Part shown: piece after piece, positions 9,401-20,172 of the stretch
Layout of the letters: every line of letters starts with the position of its first letter
Numbering within the stretch: position 1 is the first letter of the stretch
DNA from: Zygnema cylindricum
Taxonomy: Eukaryota > Streptophyta > Zygnematophyceae > Zygnematales > Zygnemataceae
Reading direction: 5' to 3'
NCBI GenBank assembly: GCA_037447655.1
Contig: JBBHKE010002290.1
Coordinates: forward strand, 225,322 to 289,321
DNA length: 64,000 nucleotides
The notes under the pieces: model-generated
What the model saw: the letters and a program-made list of their open reading frames with translations, nothing else
What the model was told of the DNA's origin: nothing
Database searches by the model: none
Made by a program: the position numbers and the translations under genes

Positions 9401-9896
9401 GCATTTGGGTGGGGAGAATACTGACATCACTACTTGGAGTGATGCCAGTTATGGTGATGCTCCGATGAGGAGATGTACTTCTGGATATGTATTATATGTG
9501 GGTGATGGGGCTTGCTGTTGGAGTAGCAAACAGCAAAAGGTTATTGCTCAGTCCACCATGGAGGCTGAGTATATGGCCTCTTGCTCTGCTGTAAAAGAAT
9601 TTATGTGGGTCAAGTCTTTGCTTGGTGAGCTTGGTCACCTTAAGAGTGGTGTGCAGAAAATATTTTGTGATAATCAGGCAGCAATCGCTATTTCTGCCAA
9701 TCCTAAACACCATTTTAAAGCCAAACACATGGACATCAGACTCAGCTTTGTTAGAGAGAAAGTAGAAAACAAAATAATCAGTTTAGAGTACAGACCAGAT
9801 AGTGAGATGGTAGCAGATATGATGACCAAACCTGTGCCTTCCCCTAAGCTAATTTTTTGCAGGGAGAAGTGTGGTCTGAAATTAAAGATTGACTAG
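6384..9896 (+). CDS. Copia A1 pol (knuckle, protease, integrase, RT, RNase H)
   Basis: One open frame of about 1170 codons, shifted +1 relative to gag. In order: CCHC knuckle (6435-6476); retropepsin with DSGA (6696-6707); integrase HHCC domain (about 7085-7210); catalytic core with D in HTDIWG (7287), D in SDNGG (7476) and E in VAERLN (7584); RT with YGLKQAPRQW near 8762 and YVDD at 8901-8912; RNase H with SDASYGD, QSTMEAEYMA and CDNQAA; end ADMMTKP. All catalytic motifs are present. One difference from A2 and A3 is NCTWPDL for NCTRPDL near 9275. The protein would copy and integrate the element. Start 6384 is only where this frame takes over from gag. Confidence 0.93.
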   Translation, partial: SRKKQADEFEPRAPKGLCHFCKKPGHYMAECTKLTELWLKEGQTGGTPRGKKKALVTQVLEAESEDEDDELLLDEELEAKKEVEIPRRQKCAYGGLKGEAGWIVDSGASMHMCKDRHLFTKIRKIPTVEIEYGDGRIVTTTLVGSVDLKVLVEGKTSILTFSDVLFIPELNKNLISTSVINDKGFFTSIREGVFTASFEDDVYFIAEKGSHGMFRMILSNEKKKLYYAGVHDIMMWHKRLGHVNLDKLREMKKMGVAEGIQFSESDDISDCSGCAQGKAHRLPFPKTATYKGEKLLDLVHTDIWGPARVPSPGGKRFMMTITDDWSRYSRVYFLKNKSEAEDCFRQYKAWSEKLHETPIKRVRSDNGGEYTSNQFEDFLREDGVQHQKTVPENPEQNGVAERLNRTLSDSARSMLSDKKIGKRFWAEAMNCANYLKNRVLTSAIKDQTPYERWTGRKPDISHLKVFGSQVFSLDTDRSNWKLDPKGKPGYLLGYDEDVKGYRVYDLKREDIILVKHLVVMDEGKSVDPFKYTKSVKIRFESENSDDFELPNYPGFREDDILAGTNQTEKDSAVETPVTTLLEAEDMVEIDSGSRDRGEAEFVRKNPREPSIPASDFEGGRRSSKRLQEKQVNNKVTKLSHQDEPQSYKEAMTCPERNRWKTAINEEMASIMAADTWELVDCPPNRKPIGCKWVFKLKLNPDNTIERYKARLVAKGFTQKEGIDYEETFAPVVRFPSVRILLSLAAAEDMEVHQMDIKTAFLHGELEEEIFMRQPEGFVEEGEESKVCRLIKSLYGLKQAPRQWNKKLDEFFTGVGYIRISSDHSIYVFEDEEGLIFIAIYVDDLLVLSKSMEKINKLKTDLKGRFEMKDMGEARYILGIQVERDRKRKIIKLTQKEAIGNMLEKFQMDKANSCTTPMELKKGSEGSEEEGVIVLDEELSLDEQKFMQTIPYRQVVGSLIYFMNCTWPDLAAAVGVLSRSLNAPTKRDWEAAKRVLRYLVGTRDLWLHLGGENTDITTWSDASYGDAPMRRCTSGYVLYVGDGACCWSSKQQKVIAQSTMEAEYMASCSAVKEFMWVKSLLGELGHLKSGVQKIFCDNQAAIAISANPKHHFKAKHMDIRLSFVREKVENKIISLEYRPDSEMVADMMTKPVPSPKLIFCREKCGLKLKID

Positions 9897-9909
9897 AAAA
9901 TAAGGGGAG

Positions 9910-10950
9910 TGTAGAAACTAATGGATTTATTAGTATTTTCTAGGTCTAAATAGAAATAGAAAGAAGCCGAGGCAGTCTATCTCTAACTTCTCTCTCCAAC
10001 TCTCAAACTTGTTGCAGTCACTGAGAAGTTAGAGAGGAAGCTAGAGCCATGGCTACCTTGGCTATCCTGAAGTTTACGGGAATTTAATACTAGGGTTTAT
10101 TTATTTAATTAAAAGTTAAGCGCCGGCGACAGGATTTGATCCCTGTACCTACCGGCTGGCAGATAGGAAATAGCCGGTAGCCTTAGCCGTTAGGTCTAGC
10201 TATAGTGATACGTACCATTTAGTTTGATAATGATTTAAAGATGTATACGTACGATAAATTCATTTAACTGTTACGGATTACGGGATACATAGATCCGGTA
10301 CGGATGACGGTACGGATTACGAATCAATACCGCGCATTTGTTTCGGAAGTGAAATAAATACCGCGCATGTATTTATTACGGCTAAGATTAAATCTGAATT
10401 TAATCGGACGGCCGGAATTAGCGCCGAGATCGCGGAGGGAGATTTCGGCGGTTTGTGGCCATCGCCACATCGGATGACACGTGGCGAAATTCCGTTGGAT
10501 TGTAGAATCTCCGGAGATTATGGCACCGAATCCGGATTTGACATGTGTCGACATTTAGGCCATGTCGTACAATGTCCGTACTGAAAGTACACCAGCGGTT
10601 GTACTTTTGCGTACGGAACTCAATTCTGATTGGTTCCGTACATCAGTAGATAGAGTCTGTGAGAGAGATAGGACTTAGAAAAATTAGAAGATAGGACCCT
10701 CTCTCCCAGAGAGCTTCTGTACAAAAGGTCAACTTTGACCCTCCATAACTTGCTGCTCAGGGGAGCAAATTCAGAGATTCTTTTTGCTACTGACTCAGGG
10801 GAGTCTTGCCTTCACAGGGGTGCAGGTTGTCAGGGTTTTTGTCTGCCAGGGTGGCAGTTATTTTTGCTGGAACACAAAGGGGTCAGGATTATCCTAGAGG
10901 CTTCTTGGAAGCTGTCCACTCTGAGGACTTATGGAGGTCTCAGAGTTACA
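9910..10950 (+). repeat. 3' LTR of A1
   Basis: 1041 bp, matching 4516-5556 with about ten differences. The polypurine tract AATAAGGGGAG precedes it. The antisense tRNA-like unit is at about 10111-10206 (B box 10132-10142) and the hairpin array at about 10754-10857; here the second hairpin is a perfect GACTC-AGGG-GAGTC. Confidence 0.95.
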
Positions 10951-12110
10951 GTGCCTTTTTCCTTTCCCCTTCAAGAGCCTCCAAATCTATTGTGACGGGT
11001 CCGGCCCCCGTCTTATCCTTACTCTGTGAAAGCAGGATATCAACTAGTTTCTGTGTGCTGCTCACCACACGCGAGAGATCCGCAATCCCCAAACGTGGTA
11101 CCTCAGGGTTTGTGGGTCTTGAATGCCACAACCCTTCGGAAGGTCAAAGAATCGGTGCTGATGGAGACAAGGAGCTTGGAGAGATTGAGGTTGAAGGAAA
11201 GAACGGCTCCTCTTTAGGCCGGGGAGCAAACCTGCCCTTGCTGTCTCGATGGTCAAACCCGTGCACTCTCTTAGGCTTTGGTAATCCTCGTTTGCTAGTT
11301 CCTTCCCCGGCCCGGGCCAAAGAAGTTGCCCTGCCCCTAGGCGGTCTACTGGTTGCAATGTCTTGAGATTAGGTAGGTTGATGGTGTGAAGTTGATGGCA
11401 TCCCCTGTTGCTCCCGAACTTTGGTTGAAGAGCCACTCTCGGACGAACTGTTGAATATTTCCACTACACCTCCAATTGGGCATACGATCCTGGCTCGGTT
11501 TGTTCTGGCTACCCGCTGCACCAACTTCTTCTTAACCTTAAACTCATGGAGATTGTAAAGGGCTAAGATTTCCTTGCAACCTAGCCGGTAAGGATCTGAC
11601 AAAATTTCATTATCAATGTACATCTCAACTATCGGAGCCTTAGATCTCGTATAGGGCCCTACTTCGGAAAGGGGACTAGGGACCCCTTCCTTAGGGGCCA
11701 AACCCTTCCTACCTGATTTAGGAGATAACGTCTATCTCTGAATCTTCTCCGCGGCCCAAGCCTTGGCAGCCTCAGACAACGTAGGGAAGTTCTCGAGAGA
11801 GAAGACAAGCGGAGGTGGAGGAGAGGGTTGCCTCACTGGTTGTTTTGGAGGAGTCTTAGCTCTAATTGCCTCAGGCATCACTCCCTTAAGAAAATGCTTT
11901 ATGTTTAATGTTGAGGCCAAGGGGACTAATTCCTTGGGCAATTGTGACTCCACCTTCGTGCCACTGCTTCTTGCCTCTTTCACTCTTCCGAACCGACACC
12001 TGAAAGATCCGTATCCTAAACTTCTTTTCCTACCATAACTGACCAGAACATAGGAGCTTAATCCTTTTATGAAAGAACCACACCCTAAGCACTTATCCTC
12101 TTTAACCTAC
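10951..12110 (-). pseudogene. Unrecognised minus-strand frame, 5' half, split by element A1
   Basis: One frame runs from about 12100 down to 10956 with in-frame stops near 11732 and 11369. It starts with a cysteine-containing stretch reading DKCLGCGSF, then KELVPLASTLNIKHFLKG, a proline-rich segment, LENFPTLSEAAKAWAAEKI, and later LEALEGERKKAL, which may be helical. It continues in the same frame beyond A1 into 4510-3933. No family was recognised. The product could be a host protein or a transposon ORF1; no function is claimed. Confidence 0.45.
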
Positions 12111-13362
12111 GGGGATAGGGTGCTTTTTCAGTACTTTGCTAATCCATCGGAAGCCCACTAAATGCTACACCCCTGATCACTCTTCAAAGAATAGAAAAGG
12201 GAATGTGAGTCATCAAATCCAGCCCACAAGAACTCGAGACAAAAACCTAGGATTACCACAATGGTGCGCAAATAACTCCAACGCAAAAATATAGAAACAA
12301 TAAAAATCGGCTATTTCAGATTAAACAATATCACCTTGCCCCAGAGAATAGAAATAAAGATAGAAATTAATGATAATGGTGAAGCAAGATCACATACCTC
12401 GGAGTTTAAGGATGATAAAACTCAGAGAAGGAAACCTCTCCAAATTACGTCGAAGACAGATAAGATTCTCCTCACCCTTCGGTTCCGCCGTACAGATCCG
12501 ACCAAACTATTCTCAGTTTCAAATAGCGTAAGTCCAAACAGCCCAAAAAGAAGATAGTGCCAGTCAACCACCCGAGCTACGATTTCCACAAAGACAATCC
12601 AAAACAAAGATAGCAACAGAGTCCACGACACAATGCACTAGTTCTCCAATAGAAAGATTGATTGGATTCTCTGGGGGTTTTCTCAAGAGACAACACTGAA
12701 AAAGCAACCTGTCTCCTACGGCCTTAAGTGCCTTATACAACCAAGTATTGTCTTACCGCAGGTGCCAAAATCAAAGCAATGCTAAAAGCCAATCAGAGGC
12801 CAGCAATTGTTATCGTAGTGACATAAGACAAAACAGGTTGTATTACACTTAGGGCAAAAAGTTAGGTGACTGGCTCCGAATTGATTTGCTGCCAAAGGTC
12901 CTCCTATGGTACACAAATGGGCAACAAAGTCCTGAATTGACGTGAAAACGCCTAACTATGACCCAACTTAATTAAGGCTCCGCCAGTCTGTTGGGCCTAA
13001 ACTAACATCCTACAGACGGCTAACACCAAAATCTACAGGAAAATCCTAGAGGTTACGTGACTTTCCACAATGTACCCCTCCGCTAGAGGTACATAGAACA
13101 GATGTTATGTCATGGAGCCGCCACCGTTGCAACAGACTAACTCTACTATTTGACCTCTGTTTGAGGTGAACTAAAGTGCGTTGTGCTCCTAGATGAAAAT
13201 ACAAGGATGTGATCTGGCTGGTGGTCCTCCCCTTCCCCGTACGTTGGGGTCCGTACATGGTGGAATGAGGCCTCAAAAATCTTAAAAGTAGAAATGTGCC
13301 GAGAATGCACAGAGCTTGACAAATACTGCATTTTCTCCCTTGAGTCGTGCACTTTGACTAAC
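12111..13362. other. No supported gene
   Basis: Short chance frames only. No repeat shared with the rest of the window was noticed. It may hold upstream sequence of the minus-strand frame ending at 10951. Confidence 0.5.
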
Positions 13363-14330
13363 TCAACCTGGAAATTCTGTCACTAGTATAGATGGTTGGG
13401 TCCTCCTCCTCGATACATGTGATTCTTCTTGTGGTTCAGTTTCGGCTTGAGGTAGAGGAGAGTCTATAACTAATTCACGTATTACACTTCCTGTTTTTGG
13501 TGGAAGAGATGATTGCAAGTCACTTTTAGTTGATGTAGATGCATTTTCTATATGTTTTCTTGAAATACATAGGATTTTCCTCAAAAGATATATAATCAAC
13601 ACTTCGATCTTTCTTTTTGTTTGTACATTGTCTAAATACATCTACTCATTTTCCCTCATCTTTCCCTATGATGTTTTTGGCTACCACGACTCTATTTCTC
13701 TTAATGTTATATACTTTATAACCCTTTGCATGATCACCATACCCTAGAAATATACTTGGTATTCCTTTTGGCTCTAATTTCCATTTTTGCGGATCATTAT
13801 CTTGCATGAATATCTTACTTCCAAAAACCTAGAAGTGACATACATCTAGTTTTTGTCCTGTCCACATTTCGTAAGGAGTTTTATCTTTTACTACCTTTGT
13901 TTCTAACATGTTTCTCACATAAGCTTCACAATTCCTAACCTTGGCCCAAAATTTGTAATCTATGTCCAAATCAGCCATCATTGTCCTAGCACACTCTGAT
14001 ATGGTCACATTCATTCTCTGTGAAACACTGTTTTGTTCCGGAGAATAAGGAAACAATTAGCTGACGTGAGAATCCATGCAATTTTAGGAATTTTGCAAAC
14101 TCATTAGAAATTTACTCCCCTCCATTATCTTTCTCTCATGCAGATTTTCAACCCAAGCCTTATACTCGTTAAATTATGAAAAAAATTCATCCTTATTTTT
14201 CAAAAAATAAACTGTAGTAAATCTACTATAGTTATCAGGAAAGGTAAGCATAAACTTAGCACCTCTGTTGTGCATGAAAGACAAGCAAGCCAACATGCAT
14301 CACAACCAGCAAAGGCATGCTCACAAACAT
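13363..14330 (-). pseudogene. Decayed Copia integrase fragment
   Basis: Minus-strand reading gives integrase core pieces: an FLKNKDEFF-like stretch near 14200, then YSPEQN (near 14045) with the normal glycine-valine-alanine after it altered, ECARTMMADLDIDYKFWA, and DKTPYEMWTGQKLDVCHF ending at 13829. Then follow GIPSIFLGYGDHAKGYKVYN and a linker. Frameshifts and stops separate the parts, and gag and RT are absent. It is closer in wording to Copia D than to A. No LTRs are attached. Confidence 0.8.
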
Positions 14331-15371
14331 ATATACCAACAAAAATAAATATGAAAAGACAAATAATATATACACCATGAGAAGGTATAAAGGTAAAAAT
14401 GACCCAAAGAGAGAAAGGAGAAAAATTCTCCCCTAGAGTGAAGTTGACCCATTAATTCTATGCTAAGCCGAGAGGTAGCTACTAGGCTCTTTGATCTTTA
14501 TCACATTCCCTACAAGAGTTATCTTGTTATGACAACAAAGTAAGAAATATTTCAACTGGAAGATAAAATAATAATAAGGACATAACCTGCTTGGAAAAAA
14601 CCAACAAAAAAGGGAAAGGATAATAAAGAAGAAACTATCATGGGTCTCCAAAAATTTTATTTGCATTTTAGAGGAAAATGGTAATTGCCACGTCATACTG
14701 AGCCACTCCAATAAGAGCGTAGACTATTGCCAGATCATCAATGGTGGAGTTGACGGACAACAAAATGTTTGCCATTTCGTCTTAAACTGTAAAAAAACGG
14801 CGTAAAAGCGATGACATGCGCGAAGCAATTCATGGCGGTGAAAGAAGAAGCGAAACTGTGTCAGATCCTTGTTGAAAAAATGGAGAGATTTTCAAGATGG
14901 CGGCGTAGTCGTCAGATTCCACACGGAACCAAAAAAAAAAAAGAACTGCTGCGAGAGGACAAAGAAAGCATGATTGTGATAGGTCAAAGAAGATTGTATT
15001 TTGTGAGGTTTGTTCGCATTTGGCGTTATCTCACAAAATATATCACCCACACCAAATGTTGTATACTTATTCTTTTTTTGTCAGTATGTTTACTCTATTT
15101 CATGTGCCATTGTGGTAAAAAATCCCAAATTGCAGTAAAAAGTTACTCTTTTCAAGGGGCATTTTGGAAAATTTGGTTTTTTTAGAATTAATATCTACGC
15201 TAAAACAGATGCGATCCTATATCAGAATACAGTTTTAATTAAATTGGTGCAAAGTTCCCTATTCTAATTGAATACGCAAAACCTCGAACATCAGTTACAA
15301 AATTATTATACAAATAAACGCAAACACGTGTTGTCGCCGTTATACTATAAACTTGTAGCATGTAACTTAAG
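14331..15371. other. No supported gene
   Basis: AT-rich sequence. A 124-codon frame at 14811-15185 has no recognisable domain. Confidence 0.5.
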
Positions 15372-15745
15372 GTTAATGTTCACAGTGGCGACGATGCTGT
15401 TGACGGATGAAAGTTATGCGAACGAATTTTTTTCGATGTGATTGAGTCTTTTTGTTTATTGCGACTCCCCTTGCGACCGCGAGTCTATTAAATCGGTATT
15501 TGTACCTTTTAATTTAAAAAATTACAATTTTGCACGGTTGAACGTCGTCCGTACTCCTCTCTATTTAAAATGAAACTATATTATATTTTTTTACGATAAT
15601 TAAACCTTACCTAAATAAAAACAATGAAAAATTAGAATCGTTTACTCTATTTGATGTCATAGAGTCAAAATTTCGAACGACCGAATTAAAGTAATTTACA
15701 CTAGTTACTATTTGCGGAGTAGTGTGCCGCCAACTTGAGGAAAAT
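15372..15745 (+). repeat. Dispersed repeat R, copy 1
   Basis: Shares an ordered series of words with 58940-59300, including TTATGCGAACG, TTTTTTTCGATGTGATTGA, GTCGTCCGTA and TTTACTCTATTT. No coding capacity or terminal repeats were recognised. The class is unknown. Confidence 0.65.
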
Positions 15746-16654
15746 TCGATTCGCTCAGAGTCAACGAAAATCTGAAAGGGATATGCCGATTCTAATAATA
15801 TTATTGAAGTTTAACCCTTAAGTTGTGAGTGGATCATACAATCCTTACAGCTAGCTGGTAATTGAACATATGGTGCAACATACCACCATCAGGTTCGCCT
15901 TCAACATCATGGAAAATCTCTTCCGTGCAGACAATTTGAAATCTATTTGTCGGCCCGCAATCTTGGTGCAAAAAAATTGTACACAAGCAATCAACATTTT
16001 AATGTCAACATTTCACGGGGAAAGAGATAAACTGCCATTTTGATTGCCTTTATGTTCGCAAAATTAGTTAAAAGCGCGATGGTAAACCATCAAAGTCTAA
16101 GGGTACTAAAGGGGCGGCGTGGCCAAAACTAAAAAACAACAAAACATGGCAATATAAAATAAATAAAACAACGTGAACACAAAAAATTGGCGTGTAAAAC
16201 AAAAGCACTCGAACCCAAAAGAAAAACACAACAACTCAGCTTATTTAACCAACACAACAACCCAAGCCTCAACACAACTAAATATCTAAGAAAGGCAACC
16301 TCGTAAGTTCCCCAAGCCCGGGGGAGGACGTTTAGGGAGTTTCGGAACACGTCGACGATCCATAGTCGTAATAGCCGATCGAAGTAAAATAGAGGCTTGT
16401 ACTCATTTTAATTAGGACCTATTTTAATTGCGAAATACATATCTAAAAAGACTTCAAGACATGAACAAAGTGATATCGATACTGTAACAAAACATATAGA
16501 GACAAACTTACACGTCTGTGTGTGCGATATAACAATGTCGCATTGGAAGATATACGACCTTCTACGAAACAGTTGCCTACTGTAAATATAGTCCAGACTG
16601 AAATATCTTGATGTGAAGGATGTTGCATAACATGCCACAAAGGAGGTACAAAAC
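15746..16654. other. No supported gene
   Basis: No domain, repeat match or RNA gene was noticed. Confidence 0.45.
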
Positions 16655-16965
16655 ACAATGTAATACACAACACAACACAACACAAATACAATACAATACA
16701 ATACAAAGCAATAGAATATAATACAATACAATACAATGTAATATAATACAAAACAATATGATATAATATATTATAGTACTCTATATAAGATACAATACAA
16801 TATAAGTAAGCTATAGGTTAAACACAAGTATATTAAAGGTTGAGTATAGCTACAATATAGGTTTAATAAAAGTACAATACAAATACAATACACATACAGT
16901 ATAGGTACGATACATGCATAAAACAATAAAGGTACAAATCCGTATAAAACAAGTTAAATGCAAGT
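16655..16965. repeat. Degenerate AATAC/ACAAT microsatellite
   Basis: Many 5-bp units of the AATAC type (for example ACAATACAATACAATAC), increasingly interrupted towards the right. Chance frames on the minus strand rich in Y, C and V come from this repeat. Confidence 0.85.
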
Positions 16966-17087
16966 AACACCGTAACACATAACAGACACTTCAAATTGTT
17001 TGCATCTTATTGCTAGTATTTTTGGGAACATTGAAACATTGTGTGCTCCATTGCCCACAAAAATCGCAGATCCAAACGGTGTTTCAA

Positions 17088-18070
17088 ACCTCTAACTTCT
17101 CTCTCCAACTCTCAAACTTGTTGCAGTCACTGAGAAATTGGAGAGGAAGCTAGAGCCATGGCTACCTAGGCTATCCTGAGGTTTACGGGAAATTTATATT
17201 AGTTAAGGTTTATTTAATTAAAATGTATGTGCCGGCGACAGGAATTGATCCTTGTACCTACCGGCCGGCAGACAGGAAATAGCCGGTAGCCTTAGCCGTT
17301 AAGTCTAGGATTAATGTTACGTAGTATATAGGTTGATAATTATTTAAATATGTATACGTACGATTATTCATTTAACTATAATAGATTACGGGATACATAG
17401 ATCCGGTAATATATAAAGTACGGATTACGGTACGGACTAAAAATCAATACCACGCATTTGTTTCGTAAGTGAAACAAATACCGCGCATGTATTTATTACA
17501 GCTACGATTAAATTACATTCTAATCGGACGGCCGTAATTAGCGCCGAGATCGCGGAGGAAAATTTCGGCGGTTTGTGGCCATCGCCACATCGGATGACGC
17601 ATGGCGAAATTACGTTGGATCGTGGAATCTCCGGAGATTATGGCACCGAATCCGGATATGACATGTGTCAACATTTAGGCCATGTCGTACAATGTTCGTA
17701 CCTAAAGTACACCGGCAGCTGTACTTTTGCGTACGGAACTCAATTCTGATTGGTTCCGTACATCAGTAGATAGAGTCTGTGAGAGAGATAGGACTTAGAA
17801 AAATTTAGAAGATAGGACCCTCTCTCCTAGAGAGCTTCTGTATAAAAGGTCAAACTTGACCCTCCATAACTTACTGCTCGAGGAGCAAATTCAGAGATTC
17901 TTTTTGCTATCGACTCAGGGGAGTCTTGCCTTCACAGGGGTGCAGGTGGTCAGGGTTTTTGTCTTCCAGGGTGGCAGTTATTTTTGCTGAAACACAAAGG
18001 GGTCGGGATTATCCTAGAGGCTTCTTGGAAGCTGTCTACTCTGAGGACTTATGGAGGTCTCAGAGTTGCA
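17088..18070 (+). repeat. Family A LTR, 5' truncated
   Basis: It starts at ACCTCTAACTTCTC, about 95 bp into the A LTR, and ends in GAGTTGCA. It keeps the antisense tRNA-like unit (about 17212-17310), a good TATAAAA at 17841-17847 and the hairpin array. Confidence 0.85.
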
Positions 18071-18165
18071 CTCCGGTCCCCATACTTGTTGTAGTCACTG
18101 AAGACCAGAGAGAGAGCTAGAGCCATGGCTGTCTAAAGAGGATAGGCTAATTCGTAGTTTGTACC

Positions 18166-18245
18166 AAAATGGTTGTGACGGTTCCAGGATTTGATCCTGG
18201 TACCTACATCCTATAATAGACATTAGCTTTAGCCTATAGCTTGAG
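18166..18245 (-). ncRNA. Antisense tRNA-like unit 1 of LTR B
   Basis: Minus strand: D-arm-like AGCT-ATAGGCTAA-AGCT (an A box containing GG, about 18242-18224), a T-arm-like CCAGG-ATCAAAT-CCTGG with 5-bp stem and 7-nt loop (B box GGATCAAATCC, 18197-18187), and TTTT at 18169-18166. The second tandem copy is at 19316-19395. Confidence 0.6.
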
Positions 18246-18323
18246 TAAACAGTGGTATGTGTAGGGTACAATAGGTATTTATAAGTGTACAAGAAGAGAG
18301 TTCTAACAAACTAACAAATAACC

Positions 18324-18405
18324 AAAAACTGCTCTAGACCAGATTTGAACCATGGTCTGTGGTTACATTTGTAGAGGTAAGCCTTAACCAATAAGGCGTT
18401 ATCGA
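18324..18405 (-). ncRNA. Antisense tRNA-like unit 2 of LTR B
   Basis: Minus strand: D arm GCCTT-ATTGGTT-AAGGC (about 18397-18381), B box GGTTCAAATC (18351-18342, a match to GGTTCRANTC), and TTTTT at 18328-18324. The second tandem copy is at about 19474-19555 and a better-preserved relative lies at 33506-33590. The anticodon arm is not convincing. Confidence 0.62.
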
Positions 18406-19220
18406 AACGATACACGTGACGGGTTTCATAAATACATAATCATTAACGCAACAGTTAATTACCAGCAAACTAACCAAAAGGAGCAATTTCTGCATGTACG
18501 CGAATCTGAACCGTGTAAAATATGTTTTGATCGGACGGCCGGCATTATAGCCGCCACGCGAAGTGAGATTTTTGGCGGCATACGGAGATAGCGTCACGCG
18601 GTGCCACATGGCGCCACATTATTTGATACCGGAGAAGATGGGAGGAGGAACCATGGCTTCCGATTTGACAGGTGTCACCTTGTAGACCTTGTCGTACAAT
18701 TGTCGTACAATAAGTACATCGCCCATTCTACCTTCTTGTACTATATAATGTTCTTATTGGACTAGGGTTTAGTAGTAGGTAGTCGTGAGTAGGCAGACCG
18801 AGACTTAGTAATATTTAGGTACCTCTCTCTCTAAGAGAGCTTGTAACTATAAAGGTCATCTTTGACCAGCCATAACTTACTGCTCGGGTGAGCAAATTCA
18901 GTGATTCTTTTTGCTGCGCACTCAGGGGAGTCCAAGCTAAACAACGGTGTAGTTGGTCATAGTCTTTGCGTGCCAGGGTGGCACTTATTCTGTGGGAAAA
19001 TCACAATGGGGAATATTGTCCAAAACACATATTCAAGCTTTGCATTCTGTGGTGGAACTGAGCACACAGAAGGTCTTCTCTTCCTTGGGGTGCAGATTGT
19101 CAGGGTTTTTGTCTTCCAGGGTGGCAGTTATTTTTGCTGAAACACAAAGGGGTCGGGATTATCCTAGAGGCTTCTTGGAATCTGTCTACTTTGAGGACTT
19201 ATGGAGGACTCAGAGTTGCA

Positions 19221-20172
19221 CTCCGGTCCCCATACTTGTTGTAGTCACTGAAGACCAGAGAGAGAGCTAGAGCCATGGCTGTCTAAAGAGGATAGGCTAA
19301 TTCGTAGTTTGTACCAAAATGGTTGTGACGGTTCCAGGATTTGATCCTGGTACCTACATCCTATAATAGACGTTAGCTTTAGCCTATAGCTTGAGTAAAC
19401 AGTGGTATGTGTAGGGTACAATAGGTATTTATAAGTGTACAAGAAGAGAGTTCTAACAAACTAACAAATAACCAAAAACTGCTCTAGACCAGATTTGAAC
19501 CATGGTCTGTGGTTACATTTGTAGAGGTAAGCCTTAACCAATAAGGCGTTATCGAAACGATACACGTGACGGGTTTCATAAATACATAATCATTAACGCA
19601 ACAGTTAATTACCAGCAAACTAACCAAAAGGAGCAATTTCTGCATGTACGCGAATCTGAACCGTGTAAAATATGTTTTGATCGGACGACCGACATTATAG
19701 CCGCCACGCGAAGTGAGATTTTTGGCGGCATACGGAGATAGCGTCACGCGGTGCCACGTGGCGCCACATTATTTGATACCGGAGAAGATGGGAGGAGGAA
19801 CCATGGCTTCCGATTTGACAGGTGTCACCTTGTAGACCTTGTCGTACAATTGTCGTACAATAAGTACATCGCCCATTCTACCTTCTTGTACTATATAATG
19901 TTCTTATTGGACTAGGGTTTAGTAGTAGGTAGTCGTGAGTAGGCAGACCGAGACTTAGTAATATTTAGGTACCTCTCTCTCTAAGAGAGCTTGTAACTAT
20001 AAAGGTCATCTTTGACCAGCCATAACTTACTGCTCGGGTGAGCAAATTCAGTGATTCTTTTTGCTGCGCAGTCAGGAGAGTCCAAGCTACACAACGGTGT
20101 AGTTCGTCATAGTCTTTGCGTGCCAGGGTGGCACTTATTCTGTGGGAAATTCACAATGGGGAATATTGTCCA
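19221..20172 (+). repeat. Chimeric B/A LTR unit, tandem copy 2, 3' truncated
   Basis: Copy of 18071-19220 with few differences. It is cut at GAATATTGTCCA, where Copia integrase sequence begins. Here the third hairpin is perfect: CTACAC-AACG-GTGTAG (20087-20102). Confidence 0.85.

Larger units (their letters stand above)
4516..10950 (+). mobile_element. Copia retrotransposon A1, nearly intact
   Basis: This is a full-length Ty1/Copia element of 6435 bp with two 1041-bp LTRs, flanked by the 5-bp target duplication gtgcc (4511-4515 and 10951-10955). The internal order is gag, CCHC knuckle, protease, integrase, RT, RNase H, which defines Copia. The two LTRs differ at about ten positions by eye (about 99% identity), so insertion is fairly recent. 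The only clear coding lesion is a one-base insertion in a run of A at about 6389-6395, between gag and pol. It is closely related to A2 and A3. Confidence 0.95.
18071..19220 (+). repeat. Chimeric B/A LTR unit, tandem copy 1
   Basis: 1150-bp unit. The first about 1020 bp are family B LTR (compare 33312-33988); the last about 125 bp are family A LTR end. It is repeated directly at 19221 with the same joint CAGAGTTGCA/CTCCGGTCCC. It carries two antisense tRNA-like units, a TATAAAG at 18848-18854 and B-type hairpins such as TGCTC-GGGT-GAGCA (18881-18894) and GTGCC-AGGGT-GGCAC (18970-18984). Confidence 0.85.

Noticed and set aside
18095-18292. Identical small minus-strand frames repeated at 18095, 18334, 19245 and 19484
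   Set aside because: They recur only because the LTR unit is tandemly duplicated; they overlap the tRNA-like units and show no domain.
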